In this document: one piece after another, positions 24,741 to 26,126 of the stretch | Layout: each line of letters begins with the position of its first letter | Numbering within the stretch: the stretch's first letter is position 1 | From: Methanosphaera sp. rholeuAM6 | Lineage (GTDB): Archaea; Methanobacteriota; Methanobacteria; Methanobacteriales; Methanobacteriaceae | DNA length: 26,126 nt | NCBI GenBank assembly: GCA_003266105.1 | Contig: MVAA01000067.1 | Location: forward strand, 1,274 to 27,399 | Direction: 5' to 3' | The notes under the pieces: generated by a model | Told to the model about the DNA's origin: nothing | Database searches by the model: none | Seen by the model: the letters and a program-made list of their open reading frames with translations, nothing else | Translations under genes and position numbers: made by a program

Positions 24741-26126
24741 TTAAACTATGGAATTTTTAACAAATCCTATTCTAAGTGAATTTAGAATTACTAGTAACGT
24801 TAATCCTAAATCACCTATACCGACAGACATCATCAAAGTAATTAATCCAAGTATTGCCAATACGACAAAGAGGAGTTTTACTGTAATTGCTGTGACAATG
24901 TTCTGTTTAATGATTCCCATTGTTTTCCGACTTAATCTGAAGAGGTATGGTAATTTCGTTAAGTCATCTTGCATCAGTGCAACATCAGCTGTTTCGATTG
25001 CTACGTCCGAACCGACAGCCCCCATTGCAATACCTACATTTGCTCTGGCCAGTGCTGGTGCATCGTTTATTCCATCACCCACCATAGCCACATCTCCAAA
25101 TTTATTTCGGATAGTGTCAAGTATGTTTAATTTATCTTCCGGCATTAAATCTGAATAAATATACTGGATACCAATAATGTCTGCTACGCTTTGAGCTGCC
25201 ACCTTATTGTCTCCAGTTAACATGACCGTTTTTATTCCGGCTTTGTTAAGACTTTGGATTACTTCAGGTGATTCTGATCTGATTTTATCTTTAACCGTGA
25301 TTATTCCAATTAAAGTATCTTTATTTCCTATGAATACAACGGTTTTGCCTTCATCAGCATATTGTTTTATTTTTGAATGTTTTACTTCAAATGAACTTCC
25401 CTCAATCAAAGACTCGTTTGCAGCATAATATTCACAATCCCCGAATTTACCAATAATCCCTTTTCCAGGAACATTTTTGAAGTTATTTATGTTTATGATT
25501 TCAATATTGTTCTCTTTTGCATGGTTAACAATTGCCAAAGCTATCGGATGGCTAGACTTACTTTCTAATGAAGCTGCTATCTGAATAAGATTTTCCTGAG
25601 TATACTTTTCATCCAGTACCTGTATGTCTGAAACTTCAAGTTTTCCTTCTGTTAAAGTACCTGTTTTATCAAATATTACTGCTTTGATGTTTTTCATTTC
25701 TTCAACATGTGTACTTCCCTTAATAATTACTCCTTGTTTTGTTGCGGATGTTATTGATGATACCATACCTACAGGAGTTGATATTAAGAATGCACAAGGA
25801 CAGGATATTACCATAATGGATAATGCCCTGTAAACCCATTCCACTAAACTGTCACCAAACAATAATGGTGGAATAAATGCTACACATGCTGTGATAGCCA
25901 CTATTACAGGAGTATAATATTTTGCTATTTTTTCCACCAATGTTTCCGTGTTAGATCTGTTTAACTGTGAACGTTTTACTAATGTTACTATTTTAGAAAT
26001 TACGCTATCTTTAGCTTCTTTAGTAACTTTTACTTCCAGATATCCATCCTGATTTACCGTACCGGAGAAAACTTTATCTCCAACTGTTTTGGTTACGGGA
26101 ACACTTTCTCCAGTAATGGATGCCTG
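24741..26126 (-). CDS. Zn2+/Cd2+-type P1B ATPase, 3' part (runs off window)
   Basis: The open frame continues past its first internal TTG to the window edge, so the gene is 5'-truncated by the window, not by mutation. From the edge it shows the actuator motif TGES, then the CPC membrane motif ISCPCAFLISTP, the phosphorylation motif DKTGTLTEG, SHPIALAI, the nucleotide-binding MLTGDNKVAA and the hinge GDGINDAPALA. The last membrane segments carry KQN, a Lys, and GDLGLTLLVILNSLRI with the Asp typical of the P1B-2 group (Zn, Cd, Pb), as in ZntA/CadA. It exports these ions from the cytoplasm with ATP. The N-terminal metal-binding region is outside the window. Confidence 0.92.
   Translation of the reverse strand, partial: QASITGESVPVTKTVGDKVFSGTVNQDGYLEVKVTKEAKDSVISKIVTLVKRSQLNRSNTETLVEKIAKYYTPVIVAITACVAFIPPLLFGDSLVEWVYRALSIMVISCPCAFLISTPVGMVSSITSATKQGVIIKGSTHVEEMKNIKAVIFDKTGTLTEGKLEVSDIQVLDEKYTQENLIQIAASLESKSSHPIALAIVNHAKENNIEIININNFKNVPGKGIIGKFGDCEYYAANESLIEGSSFEVKHSKIKQYADEGKTVVFIGNKDTLIGIITVKDKIRSESPEVIQSLNKAGIKTVMLTGDNKVAAQSVADIIGIQYIYSDLMPEDKLNILDTIRNKFGDVAMVGDGINDAPALARANVGIAMGAVGSDVAIETADVALMQDDLTKLPYLFRLSRKTMGIIKQNIVTAITVKLLFVVLAILGLITLMMSVGIGDLGLTLLVILNSLRIGFVKNSIV

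Overview
The window is AT-rich archaeal DNA, most likely from a mesophilic hydrogenotrophic or methylotrophic methanogen of the Methanobacteriaceae, with Methanosphaera the best guess. The supporting genes are a cyclic 2,3-diphosphoglycerate synthetase, a group II chaperonin (thermosome), an archaeal AspRS of the non-discriminating type, heterodisulfide reductase HdrC-HdrB-HdrA, Shine-Dalgarno sites of the GGTGAT/GGAGG type, and AT-rich TATA-box promoters. The genus is an inference from gene content and base composition. Almost all genes lie on the minus strand. The exceptions are three small genes and mntP.

Layout. 1-2.7 kb holds two archaeal AAA ATPases. One is intact, and the other is broken by a frameshift in an A8G4 tract and cut short next to two hairpins that look like ends of an IS200/IS605-type element. 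3.0-4.5 kb is an arsenic operon, acr3 then arsR, with an inverted repeat over the promoter. 4.6-8.9 kb is accessory: an orphan CoxE-like VWA protein, a small two-helix membrane protein (DUF5654-like), a DEDDh exonuclease with a BRCT domain, a 101-residue unknown gene, and a divergent tandem pair of related small proteins with a G-x-E-W motif. 9.0-15.1 kb is a housekeeping run: aspS, hisD, a thermosome subunit and the cyclic 2,3-diphosphoglycerate synthetase gene. A divergent 35-residue, very basic protein gene sits at 15.45 kb behind a repeat-rich intergenic region. 15.6-21.8 kb holds the hdrC-hdrB-hdrA operon followed by a UvrD-type helicase. 22.0-23.6 kb holds cysS with tRNA-Cys(GCA) just upstream. 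The right end has mntP (manganese exporter) converging on the 3' part of a Zn/Cd-type P1B ATPase that runs off the window.

The most unusual content is the hdrCBA operon. HdrA carries a C-terminal domain of the MvhD/FlpD fold, as in HdrA2-type fusions, but every cysteine that binds the [2Fe-2S] cluster is replaced. HdrB has nine of the ten CCG-motif cysteines, the missing one being a histidine. Together these suggest a second, functionally divergent heterodisulfide-reductase-like complex. No CRISPR array, rRNA or complete insertion sequence was seen.
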